Shown here: in pieces, positions 48,896 to 61,673 of the stretch
Numbering within the stretch: the stretch's first letter is position 1
Layout: the number at the start of each line of letters is the position of its first letter
Source of the DNA: Chaetorhynchus papuensis
Lineage: Eukaryota; Chordata; Aves; Passeriformes; Rhipiduridae
DNA: 64,000 bases
Direction: 5' to 3'
Assembly: GCA_013396525.1 (NCBI GenBank)
Contig: VWYX01000772.1
Location: forward strand, 1-64,000
Position numbers and translations under genes: made by a program
The notes under the pieces: model-generated
Databases searched by the model: none
The model's input: only the letters and a program-made list of their open reading frames with translations
What the model was told of the DNA's origin: nothing

Positions 48896-51800
48896 ATGGC
48901 ACCACACAACATGGGGCAAAGAGCACGCAGTTGGAACTAGAAATCATTTTATGGACACCTTGGAAATTTGTGCTCGTTCATACGCGGGTTGTAATTTCTA
49001 GGAAGGGTGTGCACGTTTTTGTATTGAACATTTGTGACAGACAGCACTCTAATGGGGTTGTCCTTACTTTGTGCAGAGGCACTATTGTATGAGCTTGTTT
49101 ATGTCAATATTTTAACAATTTATCTTTATAACTGCTTTTGACTGTATTTGTAGCAACATTGGCACCCTGTGTACAGAAGATACGATCAGTGCTGAAAGGA
49201 AGCTTGCATCCATCTGGAAGCAATAAACTTTTCTAAAAGACTGCACAGTGTTACTTAATCCTGTGATTTCTTACTGTGAGTGAAATTAAGGTTTGGTTCA
49301 GTTGTGTCACATCATATTGGTATCAAATCTTTTGTGAGAGCTTTGTCATAGTGGTAAGCTACAAAAAAAATTTTAAAATTGATGAAAGTCTGAGAAGATA
49401 ATTTCCTCATTCACAGAATTATGCATCATTGCAAATGGAATCAATTCTATATAATAAAAATAATTGTATTTTTATCCAGAAAGCTTCTGGAGTGTTGCAT
49501 TTTGTAAGCTTTCTCTTTATACGAAGTGCTAATTTGTATACTGCACAATTGACTAAGAATACCTTAAATTTGGTGTTGTGTTCTAAGTAATTTTTGTATT
49601 GTACATCTGTCATGTAATATAATTATATTTTTAATATGACAAAATATTTTACAAAGTTAGAGAAATATGAACAGTGTCCATAACGAGGAGGGAAAAAAAA
49701 AAAATCTATTTTATAAAGATCATCTAACAAAATTCTGGGTGTTTTTTGGTGCTTTTCTTTTAAGTTTGTTACAAGTGTGAAGTACATGAAGAAAATAGGA
49801 TTCATTCACCCTGCAGGCAAAGTGGTGTAGCCTGCATTCTTCCTGCTCCTAAGTGGCAGCTGAGCGTTGGGGTGAGGGAAGGGTTTTATGCTTGTCAGAG
49901 GATTCTGGTGGTGCTATTGCCACCTCTTGCCCTTGGGCTAGTGGAGGAGATGCACACACAATGATACAAAGGATGGCAGAGCTTCCTTCATAAATCTCTG
50001 AAAAAAAGAGAAGATCAGAGATCAATGAGGATAAAGCCAAACGTGTAGAAGTTCCTGGGTGAGCTCATCTAGCAGCTGATAGCTATGCTTTGATAACTAA
50101 AAGTATGACTTGCTGGGGTACATGAATTATCAGTAGTTTACAGAAGGAAATTGACATGTGTTTAGAATGGGCTGCTTGTTCTTTTTTCCTTCAGACAATA
50201 TTTCTTGAAAATCTTTTCCAGAAAGGAGTAAATTTCCAATATTTGAGGCATATTGAGTTCCCTGAAACACCGATATTTAGCAGTATGGATGGTTTCTAAA
50301 TCTTTATTTGAGGCTGAGGCAGATCTGGTGCAAGTAAGACTCCAAGTAAAACTAATTATTAACTTGTACTTAATCAAACTCAGTAATGTCATGTGGCCAT
50401 AATAGGTCATTTGTTTCCCCACTTCCCCTTATTTTCTGAAATGACAGAAGTAATTGTCACGATTGTAACATAAGTTAGTAGGTACAAAACACTGTGTATG
50501 TGTGAGATGTTTTGGAGGAAATGTAAAATTAAGCTCATTTTTCCTCTTTGGGGATTCTTTAGCGTATTTCATCTCTGCTAGCCCATTCTGTTAAATCATG
50601 TAGGCTATTAGATCCCAGTCTTCTGTTTATTTCGGAAATCTCTCTCAAAATAAATTCCATTTCGTGATGGGTTTTTGGTTGGTCTGTGTAAGACCAGCCA
50701 TTTAATCTGATGCATAGGTTTGCAGAGGTTTTGGAAAATGATGGAAATCAGTGGCACTTTTTGCCCTGTTGTTACTCAGAAGTTTCTTACATAACTCCTC
50801 TCACTTACTAAATGAAAAGCCTCAAAGTTTCAGCCACTAAATGAAAGGTCTGCAGCTGCTTTTCAAATCATGTTATGAAATTAGACAGTATGTGGGCCAT
50901 GTTCTTAACACAAACTGTAGAGCTTCCTATAGAATATTTCCTGTGACCTCTCACTTGCTGTGGTGTTAATAATAAAATGTAATTATTAAAAGCAAAGCCT
51001 TTGCTTCATGCATCTCTCAAATGCTTCAGGATGGGGATCAGTCATTGTCTGCCTTGCTTCCTTTCAACTTACCTTGTTGTTCTAATATTATTCCCAGTAG
51101 ATCTTCTTGTTATTTTTAAATTCATCATCCCCCTCAAATTCTTTCTTGTAGAATGAAGGGGAAACTCTTCCTTAAGGTGAAGCTTTTTTTCTGGAACAGA
51201 ATTAGTACTTCTGCTAAAGCTTCAACCACACTTTTCTGCAGAGGTATTTTTTCCATAAGCTATTTGATTTCTTTTCAAACTGCCAGTTTCAGTATGTTTT
51301 GCTAATGAAATTCTGCCATTAGCTTGTAGTTAATAAGCAAGGTACTTCCCTGCTTTATGTGAGAGCTGAATCAAGACACTAATGAAAGCTTGATGGATAG
51401 ATGTCCAATGAGCCTCATTTCAAGGGGAGAGGCCTTTTCTGTGGCCTGCTGGGCATCAGGCAGACCCCCAGAGCTGTGTACAAGTGTCACTCTGAGATCT
51501 GGTCATGCTCAGAGGGAAAGTCCCCAAACCTGGCCTTTCTCCACCAGGCATCAGCTCCAGCAAAACCATCCTCTGAGCTGTACTAAACTATGCTCTTACA
51601 GTGTGGGATCAGTTGAGCTGTTCCCACATTTACTCTGCCAGTAGCCAGAATCCTCTTTTCTTTTGCTTCAGCCAGAACCAAGTAGCTTGCTGATGGTTGT
51701 TCTTTTTCCGAAGTTTTGCCTATTGCCCTCTCTTAAAGCTGTAGGGGAACTTAACCAAATTGTAAAGTGCTTGAGTATGGTGGAACCCAAGACTTCAAGG

Positions 51801-53886
51801 ACTGCACCAAATGTTGCCTAAAGCTGCTTTTCCTCCAGCTGCTGTGATAGACACTGTGCACAGGGGCTGTGTGTGCAACAGCCGTCTTGGTTCCATGGGG
51901 ATGTGCAGAAGCTTGAGCGTTAGTTTTTAACAGGTATGGTGGAGAACAGGGACTGTAATCAGCTGGTTGTGGTGTCTTGGGGGAAAGAAACATTTGAAAA
52001 GTGGTAAAAGACAAGAGGGGAGGATGAAAGGTAGGAGGTTACAGTTTTAGACAGATTTACCCATGCTGTGAATATAGTAAAATTGTTTAGAAATAAGTGA
52101 AATTATTCTGTTATGTAATGTAAGCCTTTATCCCACGACTGAGATTTTCATTGGAAAATCACTGGGTTTGTTGGATTTTTGGCTATTGTTGTTTGATTGT
52201 TTTAAAAAATTGAAACCTGAAGTACAAATTTGTTCCAGAATTTTATTTTTTTATTATGTCAGTTATTCTTCATAGAAAATATTCTTTTTAGAGGTAGCTA
52301 TCTGTGATAGTTTAAAACAAGATGACTTCTTTAAGCTAGAATAGTGGATAACTCCTTGTCCAATGAAATGTAACTGAATGTGTCATTATAGTTTTGTAAA
52401 GTGGAGTTTCATTCTGAGGCTTACAATTTTCTTTTAATGTGTAAGATGTCACTAGAACTCTAAAGCATTAAGAGAAGCCATTGTGCATCTTTTCCAGTTC
52501 TTGCTGACTCTTGTTGATCTGTGTGATCTCTGGGGAGTTAGCAGTTGGAAGTGAAAATGCACAGCAGGTTGGCTCAAGCCACGTTGGCTTCCTGCTGATG
52601 AGGGGAGACAGTCCCAGTTCTTCCTTCTTCCCCGCTGTCAATTTTCTTATCAATTTGTAGCATCTCTAGTTCTATAGGACTTGTGTTGAACTGGTTCTAC
52701 TAAACTTGTCAGAAGACTAAGCAAGGGGAAGAGAAAAAGTGGGCCGTACTTTAGGGGGTTATTTGACTCAGCTGGGTTTTGCCCAGAGCCAGACTTCAGG
52801 AGAAGGGCTGGGCTGCACAGTCACGGCAGGTGAGTCGAGGTGTCTGTGCTGAGGGAGGGATTAACAGCAAGGTATTGTGTTTGCTTGGCAAAATACATCA
52901 CTGCAGCCTAAGATTCTCTAGAGAAGGAGAATGAAAACGGGTTGGATCCCTGTCAGATGTTTTTAAGCTCAGTTTTCTGCCCTGAAGGAATACAGCTGCT
53001 GCTGGAAGTGAATGGCTGCCTTTAAAAGGTGAAGTTAGTAGTTGCACCCTGCTTTTGCTCCCCAGCTCTGGAGAAACTGAAATGCATCTCTTCAGTCCCT
53101 TGTAGTACTTTCTGAACTCCTTGCTGCTCCCAAGCAGGTCATTGCACACAGTCTGAGATATGTGTTTCTAGGTTAGGGCCTTGCTTGTGTTCAACTTCTC
53201 CTACAACACCTTTTAAAAGGACTAGAGTAGCGTAAAGCTGAACTTCAGACAAAACCCAGCCCCTCCCCAGCCTGGCCTTTGCTGTACCACCTTCTCACCT
53301 TACTGTTGGATACTTTTGGCAAGCAGAAAGTGGAATTTTGCTTTCTCTGCTTGCAGAGGAGAGTAAGAGCCATAGCATCAAATTTTGCCAGAAGTGTTGC
53401 GTGACCTATATTTTTGAAATAAAAAGTCATTCAAAATTCACGTGTTTTGAAATAGCTTTTCTGTTGCATGTTTAGAGTATTTAAATAAGTGCTAAATAGC
53501 CAGACAAGCTTTACAGTGTTTCTTGGGTTTTTTGGCAAGAATGATCATACCTGCTTTTCTCACTGCCAGCCCTTCTTAATCAATAAGTAGCTGAAAACTG
53601 GAGAGGTTTTATGAATCAGCTGCATGCTGCTTACTGTGCTTTGCCAATTTACAGTGAGGGGAAAAATGGGCTTAATAATTGATGGTCTAATAGGTGCTGG
53701 TTTATATGCATTAGACATTATCATATTAAATATTCCTAAACATAGATTTATAGACATACTGTCAAAACTAGTTTAATTTTTAATTCTGTTTATTTTATTT
53801 TGGGGTTTATATTAATACAGTTATGTTTTATTGTATGTCCCGAATGGTTATTTTGAAAGTAGTGTTCATACAGTGTAGGATGCTCT

Positions 53887-53950
53887 GTGATCAATTTTAT
53901 ATTAAAGAAGTGTTTTATAATGAAACACTTCTTTAATAAGTACTGATCAC
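53887..53950. repeat. Long inverted repeat (hairpin), 16-bp perfect core
   Basis: TATTAAAGAAGTGTTT (53900-53915) and AAACACTTCTTTAATA (53923-53938) are exact reverse complements with a 7-nt loop. Outside a 5-6 nt mismatch, GTGATCA (53887-53893) again pairs with TGATCAC (53944-53950). The 64-bp structure would fold as a pre-miRNA-sized or MITE-like hairpin in CERKL intron 1. Confidence 0.88.
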
Positions 53951-56781
53951 TGTATTTTCTTTGGTATAGTCTTGATGATTTTTTTCAATTTCTAATCATT
54001 TCTGTTAAGTTACACTGCACTCAGCTATATCAATCAGCAATTAAGGAAGTAAACTTTGAGAATGTAGTGGGACAGAGAGCCTAAAAAGTGTAAAAGATTT
54101 ATCTATTCATTATAGTCAGGGGGGACTAGGTGTCTTGCCAAAGGTCAGAGGAAGGATTTGTGACCAAAGGAGTGTAACACACTTTGCTTTGTGTCCAACT
54201 CCTGTTCTTGAATTACAGTCACATTTCATGTGTGTTTTCTGGTATTGTCCATGTACTCCAGATATTTGTTCTGGAAATCAAGTCCTTAAGTACCACTTCT
54301 AGCTGTTGGGCCTCTGTGGTAAGATAACAGTCCAAAAAGTGGTTCCTTGTGGAACTGTTGGTGTTTATATTTAAATACCACATTTTCTTTAAAACTGTTC
54401 TATTTTTCATAGTACTGCTTTTTTTTTGTATATATTTTCATCAATTTTTCTGTAAACATGAGGTAGTCTATTTGTTTAAAGCCTTGTTTAACACTCTTAA
54501 CTAATTAAAATTTGGCTTGCTATTTACTATTAAACTCTATTTGAGTGTATTAGTTCCTCATCCTTTGATTTAGCTCAGTATGGTTGATTTAGACATAATT
54601 TTTTGTTAAATGAGAGATTAGACTACCATAAATAGGAAAAATGTAGGATAGTCTCATTGCTTGAAATTAGTGAGATGATAAATAGGGGCATAAAACTTCC
54701 TAGAAACTCATCTATCCAGGCAGATTTTTCTTTCTTTCCTGCTGTATTTGGAAAAAAAAAAAAAAAGTGGACATGTGCAGAAACTGTGAGTACAATTAGC
54801 GTCAAGCAGATAAATCCAACTCTAATCCTGTTTACGCTCTACATCAGACAGATGTGCTGAGATTGATTTAGACAAGCCCTTGGCTTATAGTAACTTTTTT
54901 TTAAGTGCCATATATTCTGGTTTTGTTAGGTCTTTGTTAAACGTTAAGAGCTGTTGGATTTGCTCTTCCCCAACGCCTGTAACCTACTTTATACAGGTTC
55001 CCTCTCTGCTTTCACGATGCCAGGGCAGCCCGGTAGAAGAGATTATCTTTATTCCTTGTAATTAAATTGACTTCTTTTTTTTCAGAAGATACAACAATGG
55101 GAAGTGGGTACTGAATTAAATAAATAGCACGATATCTAATAGATGTATACTTAAATCTCTTGCAAGAGCAGATGGTACCCAATATCTTTCTAAGTAATGT
55201 GAGAGGACAGTTAATGTCCTGAAACTGCTCGCAATAACCAATACGATCCTAATGAGCCAATACGGTTTTTGAAGTTTAAAAAAGTGTCTAATCCAATATA
55301 TACTTTATTTCAAAAGTAAGCTTCGTTGTTATCTCGTACTAGAAGTATTTTGTAAATACAGCTCACGACTTAAATTTTCTTTATCCGAATTGTTTTGTAA
55401 AATTTTACTGCATTTGCGATGGTCTTATTTTCAGTAAGCAGAGAAGATGAAAATTATAGAATTTGCCTTGGATTTTATGCAGATTTCTTTATGACTTCAG
55501 TAAAAATTGGCTGTCCTAATCCTACTAGTAGGTTCAACATTTCCTCTACAAATTAAAACTTGAGGATGATGGCTTTTTACAATTCAGCATTCCTAGAGTT
55601 TATGTGCTTCTCCAAGATGCATCTGGAAATGTATTCCTATAGAACAACCAAAGTTAGATAGTGGTTTTGAGAGTCTAGTGCTGCCTAGTAAGAATGTTTT
55701 ATTTTAAATATCAAAAGTTTTGATATGCATCTGAGCAACGGAAGAATTTGATAAATACAGAGTAAGAGGAAAATGCACAAGCAAATAAGTAACTGGCTGG
55801 AATAGTCATGAAAAGAAAAGGCAGGCCTTACCTGGTTTATGACAAAATGTCATTCTGTGAAAGCTAGTGGGGAATAAAAAGTATTTTAACAGGCCTTCAT
55901 TCTCCTTGACTTGTGCAGGACAAGTAGGCTAATGTTTGTAACTTATCTGTGGTGCACATCCATAACAGTGGCATAATAGAGATTGTGATATCCTCAGCAA
56001 AACTAAGAGTTAAGTACAAAATATGATTTAGTAAAAAGTATGATTTTTTTAAGAGTATTTAAAAAGCAAGCCCAGTTGTATATCACTCTTCCACGTGTCT
56101 TTGTTCACACATTTTCCTAAAACATTGGGGTTGTGTGCTGGCATTTTCAGTGCACTGTGTGTCTGACAGTGAGACTTTGTGAAAAAACATAAGCAGACTC
56201 CTCAAAAATCGGTTTAAAAAATGAAAAAAGTATTTAACATAGGTATTAAATGATGCAGTTCTATGTAAATGATTTGGGACATCACCCGGCAGCTTTTCAT
56301 TTCAGACTCACAGAGACTATTTCCCCCTAAATGTTTTAGAAGGGGAATACAAAGTTTGACAAAAATGAAGATCTTGGGTTTGATAATGTTAGCAACAAGA
56401 TTGTTTGTACAATGTCCACTTTGAGTCTGTGTAAACTCATAGTTCAAATGGAATCATACTGTATTTTCCCCCCCCCAGTTCCCTCATTTCTACAGGAAAC
56501 ATTGAATGAAAATACTTCTACAGCAGTCATTACAGTACTTTTAAGATTTATGTTGCAGTTTTTAAAAAATTATTTAGGTGAGTTTCCTCCTGTTGATTTG
56601 CTGTGTACTTTTGAAAATCTGCACTACAGACAATTCCCTGTGTACTATCTCAGTGCACACCAACATTTACCTGTCACAGTATTCCTGCTAAGAATGGAAT
56701 GATTTCAGACCAGTTTTACACCTTAGTAGCTGATTTACGCAGAAATTAGGATGGTAAAATATAAAAGTTTGGGAAAAATAT

Positions 56782-56834
56782 AGGGTTTGTATATGGGAAG
56801 TATAGCAAGGTCATGCTTCCCATATACAAACCCT
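56782..56834. repeat. Perfect inverted repeat, 19-bp arms
   Basis: AGGGTTTGTATATGGGAAG (56782-56800) and CTTCCCATATACAAACCCT (56816-56834) are exact reverse complements separated by 15 nt. Transcribed from either strand, it would form a stable 19-bp stem. It lies about 1.4 kb upstream of CERKL exon 2. Confidence 0.92.
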
Positions 56835-58234
56835 GTTTGTAGCAGGTTATTTGGTATGGAACAGGCAAAAATGAATTGGTTGAGAATTGTGAGGAGAGGT
56901 AATATTGACTTGAGCTTTAGCTGTGTTAGCATGGCTAAGGAGAAGTCATCCAGGATTCCTGGACAGAGGGATGATCACTGCATAGTCTCCTTCCAGAAAT
57001 GATGTTGAGAAATGCCAGCATCAAACTTACAGGAATGGACAAAGTCGTCTTTCTCCTGCCCAGAAGAAGTATGACTTTCTGAAACCCTCAGCTTCATGTG
57101 GTATAATGAAGGTGGTGGTGCTGCCTGTCTTTATTTAATCTTTAATTGCCCATGACAATTAAAATAGACTTTTCCCAGCACTTCGGTAGAGCATGTATCA
57201 GCTGTTCATCAAACAGAATCTGTTACGGTTTTTGCTACTGAGAAAGCAGTTGGCAGAGATTTGGGGCAGTTTTATGGTTTCTAGCATTTCTTTCCTTGGG
57301 CAGCAAAGGGACCTCTATTGGCCTGCTGTGTCAGATCTGCTGTAATTATGACGAAATCAGGATTTCTTTCTGTGTCCAAAGAGTCTGATACCTACAGGAA
57401 CGGAGGCACTTTTCCTTCAGTTTGTGTATTTGACTTTGTTTTTGAGGAATCAGAATGCAGATCAAGAGAGCAGAAAAGGGAGAAGCCCGTACCATCGTGG
57501 CTCACTTGATCCATTTCCAAAATGCACTTGGAAATGAAGTGATAGCATCTGCAGCCACAGCATCCATGCAAATAACAGCCCCAAGATAACAAAACCTTCG
57601 CTTAGCCTAACACAAATCTCCCCTGGGATGAGGATCTTGAACTGTCCCAAGAACTTTTTTGAAACTGTTTTTCTTGTCTTCTAATCTGAATTCATACATC
57701 AAAAATGAAAGCAAAAATGGGTAACAGTTTTGGTTTATGTGCCTATTTTTACTTAAATATTTTCTGATATATTTCTAATATAAGGACAAAAAGCAATGGT
57801 TGTATCAAATAAAAAAATATAGTGAGCATAGAGTCACCTTGAGTCATAGCACACTTTCTGATCTATGATTTAGGAGTATACAACTGCTATGATTGCTATG
57901 ATTAAGGTGAATACCATAAAGAATTTGCTTTTTGAATGCAAATACAAAAAAAGTATTTCTTAGAGTGTGAAATTTTATTAATTTTTTTGAACACCCGTAA
58001 GCTGAGTAAATAACCTCTTTGAAATTGTTTTGTTTGTACAGCTGGATACATAACAAAGTTGGTAAAATAAAAGACCAGTGATTGAGGCAAATGATATGCA
58101 ATAAGTTTCAACGCAAGCATGAACAGATGCAAGAAGTGAAGCTAGAGATGAAGCTGTAACAATATTTTTTTTAGTTGTTAGTCCCAATCATATTGGTAAT
58201 GCTTTTCCTTTTCTTTTTTTTTTTTTTCCTACAG

Positions 58235-58477
58235 GAGACTCCAGTGTGGCCTTACAGGCTCAAGAGGAGATTATTGAAATGAAAGATGTATTTTCAGTAA
58301 AACTGAAACTCCGTCGTTTTGCGGGGCAGAAAAAAGGTGGTACTTTGTTGGGCATCACAGTTTTTCAATGCTTGAGTAAAGAAGAGAATAAGCTTACAGA
58401 CTGTGCTATCCATTTAAATAACTTAAGTGAAGATCACTGTCAGTCGTGGTTTAGACATCTGAAGGAAATTCTGAATG
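58235..58477 (+). CDS. CERKL: CERKL exon 2
   Basis: 243-bp internal exon between acceptor TTTTTCCTACAG and donor AATG|GTAAGC. It completes the glycine codon split at the end of exon 1 and continues GDSSVALQAQEEIIEMKDVF, then includes FSVKLK, GTLLGIT, NKL and NLSEDHC..WFR. All of these correspond to the second exon of mammalian CERKL (the PH-like region preceding the diacylglycerol-kinase catalytic domain). It ends after the first base of another Gly codon, so both its junctions are phase 1. The open frame continues into the intron for a few codons and stops at 58528, as expected of intronic read-through. Exons 3 onward, with the catalytic domain, lie beyond the window. Confidence 0.95.
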
Positions 58478-61400
58478 GTAAGCATTTAATTGAGGTTGGT
58501 GTCATTTTTATTTCTATTGACAATACATGAGGTTGAGTGAAGCTTAGAAACATTTTGCCTGTGGAAATTAAGACACAGATATGAATATTATTTCTGGCAA
58601 ATGTTTACTACTGAAGTTTTACATGGTGAAGTGTAAAATTTAGGAAAGTGAAAATAATTGACTGTTCTGTAAAACTGGAACAAATTGATGTTATTTTTGG
58701 AAGTGTTTTGGAAGCCACTGAAAATAAGTAGCTTATTCTGACTGAAGAGTCTTCTGGGAAATCTGTTTCTGAAAGAAATCACATATTTTGTTGATATTTT
58801 CAACAAAATTTCATTTGCAATTGCATCACACATGATGGTACTACAGTAGTTGCACTTCTGGGAGCTCTTCAGGAACCTTCTGGTCACAGTTTAGGAAATC
58901 CCACTTGAGACCTCCAGATTCTTTAGGAGACTAATGGGAGATACTTTTCTCATCTTCATAAATTCACAGGGGGCAGTGCTCTTAATATTCTGTAGGACTC
59001 TTGTTGTATAATTTGATACAAAATTTATTGACACCAGTGATGGGAAGCAATTCTTTACTTTAAAAATATCTTTCTGTGTTTGCCTAGGCTAATGCCTGTT
59101 TCAGGATGCTTTGTTTAACCAATTATAGGGTTGGTTGGTAGGTTGGGGTTTCTTTTATTTTTTATTTTATGGAAGCTCTATCAAAATTAAGAAAAAAATA
59201 TTCACCATATAGGGAAAAGAGCCCCAAGAAATCCAAGCCTTTCACTGTAGTTTATATTTGAAAGACACAGAATATAGCACACTTTTGATTTAAAAAACTG
59301 AAATGACACCCCTTCCCCAATAGTAAATTCTCTGATTTAGCTCCAAAATGTGCCTCTGTGTTTACAGATTGTAGCAAATGAGTTTGTTTGTTACAGAAGA
59401 AAAGCAGTCTCTCTTGTATCTATTAGAATTCCAGCTGAATTGTTACGACTGAGTAGGGTTACGGAATTCAAATCTTGTACATCTGTAGTGTTTGTAACAA
59501 CACTTTGAATAACAATTTATGGTGTGCTTCTAGCAAAGTTTCACAAGCAGGTATTAGAGAAAAAACATGAGTTATTAATGGTGCATTCTTACATCGTTTG
59601 TTTACGGTGTGCTTTGGATTTTCCCAATGAAGATGGGTATTAAAAACTGCCTTCCCTTTTCCCCTTTTGAAAGACTTTATCATGAAATATCTCAATCTGC
59701 ACAAGTGCCAGGATTCCTGTAGATCTCCAGCTACCCATAAAGGCAAGGACATCTGCATAAGGAGCAAATGTCTGTTTTGTTCCCAGATTGCCCTCCATCT
59801 ACCAGGAGCAGTGATACCATATGTTCACAGAAAAAAACCCTGCACTATCTCTAGCTCAGGTTGCCTTGACCTCGAGGTGCAGCCTCTGTTTTACAGCCTT
59901 GTAACTGGAAGCCACCTGAACCTGGAAAAAAAGTATTCTGTGCAATGCTGTTTCAAGTTCCTGCCTCAGTCTTTCTCCAGAAGCTCCTTGTACAGATTTT
60001 TTGGATCTCTGATCAGTACATTTTTTCTCCTTGCCTTCCACTTCAGGAATAAACAGAGTGATAAAAATAACTGAACAAGCCCCTCCTAATACCAGTTGCT
60101 AATGTGTATATTCTTCTAAGTCTGTACTAAAAGTATACAATGCAGCTGAGTTCTGTTGGTTTCTCAGTGACTGATATTTCTGTGTGAAACAGTAATGGAT
60201 TTTCATAGTTTTTCTGTGGCTTTTTTGTCCTAGTTCTGGAGTCATCATTGTTAATAAACTCAAATTGGCTGCTTCTGGTTTTATCCTTCTAAAATAGTAA
60301 AAATTACTTCCCCGTCCTCCCTCCTCCCCCAGTCTATCTGATCACAAAGTAATTTTTCATTAACTGCTGCATTATTTACTTGAAGGATTTTTTTTATTGT
60401 TTTTGGGCTGGAGCAAATTGAAAGCAGGTGATTTATCAAAGTAGAACCTATCTATATATTTGGTCAGTAATATTTAGACATTCTGACAAATGGGAGTACC
60501 TTTTACTGACAGGTGTGTTTCCTCTGCAGATAAACGCAATTTCTACTTGTTTACTTTACTCTTTGACAAGTTTTTAGATTTTTATGCATATACATTAATT
60601 AAGGAACAACAATAGCAAGTTTATCAGTGATGATATGGGCCAAAGTTTATCTGGAGGTTTCTAATGAAGATTTCTAATATTCTAATGAGGACTTTATTTT
60701 TTCTGAAATTTCATGTACACATTTTCCTTTTTACTGTGTGATCTGTGTCTGGCATGAATGTTTTATACATTTTTTTTTTCCCTGTTCATTTTTATTATAT
60801 TCATAGTGAGTGTCCTCTGTTGCTTTGACTTTGTGTTCAGACTACTTCAATTTCAACTGGGTATAATTTTTTATGAAGCCCATTATCATATAGGTGAGCA
60901 CACAGAGATATAATTGTTTAGAATTTAGTTACAGTGACTACTATTATGTTTTCGTGTGCGTGTCAGGGTAACTAAATACATGTACCACCAGCTTCCCATA
61001 TTTAAATAAGTTCTTATTTTCTGCCTCATGTTGCTGCTGTTCCAGTGCATGCCAGCCACATATGAAGAGCTTGCTCGGTGATGTGGTGTTCCTGAAATCT
61101 GATCTTCTGCACATCACATGTTTGTTAAACCGATGTGAGATAACCACTGCCATCTTGATGCCCCTATGGAGCCTTGGCTCTGGGCTGGCTCCTGGAAGGC
61201 CCCAAAGGGCAGCCTAGACAGGGTCTAGTGTGCTGTTATCCCGTGTCAGCCCCGGTGCACACCCCACTCTCAGTGAGTTCCATTTATACACCACAGCTTT
61301 TTGTACAGGACTTATGGGCATGGTGTGTGGGGACACGCTGTGTCAGTAGAATTCACTGTTTCATCTAAAATCCTCTGCACGTGCAAATATTACTTACTTG

Positions 61401-61653
61401 GTTCTTGAAGGGTTCAGACAGGCTCAAAAATGAGAGAAAAATATACAGTTGTCAATGCTCATCCATTTCTTTTAACAAGATAAGACTTACAGTTGATTTG
61501 AAAAAGCTTTACTTAAAAACTCTGTAAACTAACAAAAGACAGTAAATGTGGTTAAGAATAAATGATGAAGCAGCAAAAAAAGCATGAGGTGCATTTTATT
61601 TTTATCTACTGCTCTGCAGTATCTATCACACTGGGATTTGATATAAATGCCTG

Positions 61654-61673
61654 AAACTTCATGCATGAAGTTT
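61654..61673. repeat. 20-bp perfect palindrome
   Basis: AAACTTCATGCATGAAGTTT equals its own reverse complement. A second inverted repeat, TTAATGTT-A-AACATTAA, follows at 61685-61701. Both lie in CERKL intron 2. Confidence 0.95.

Larger units (their letters stand above)
37082..58234 (+). other. CERKL: CERKL intron 1
   Basis: About 21.2 kb from donor GTGGGA (37082) to the polypyrimidine tract and acceptor TTTCCTACAG (AG at 58233-58234). Mostly AT-rich and without recognisable nested genes. It contains a CR1 relic, a GT microsatellite, a small CpG patch and several inverted repeats listed separately. Open frames inside it (for example 40893-41180, 41531-41872) resemble nothing known. Confidence 0.85.

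Noticed and set aside
37082..58234. Bird counterpart of the microRNA reported in human CERKL intron 1 (miR-1258)
   Set aside because: I saw no matching mature sequence by eye, and that microRNA is thought to be primate-restricted. The hairpins found here are reported only as unnamed inverted repeats.
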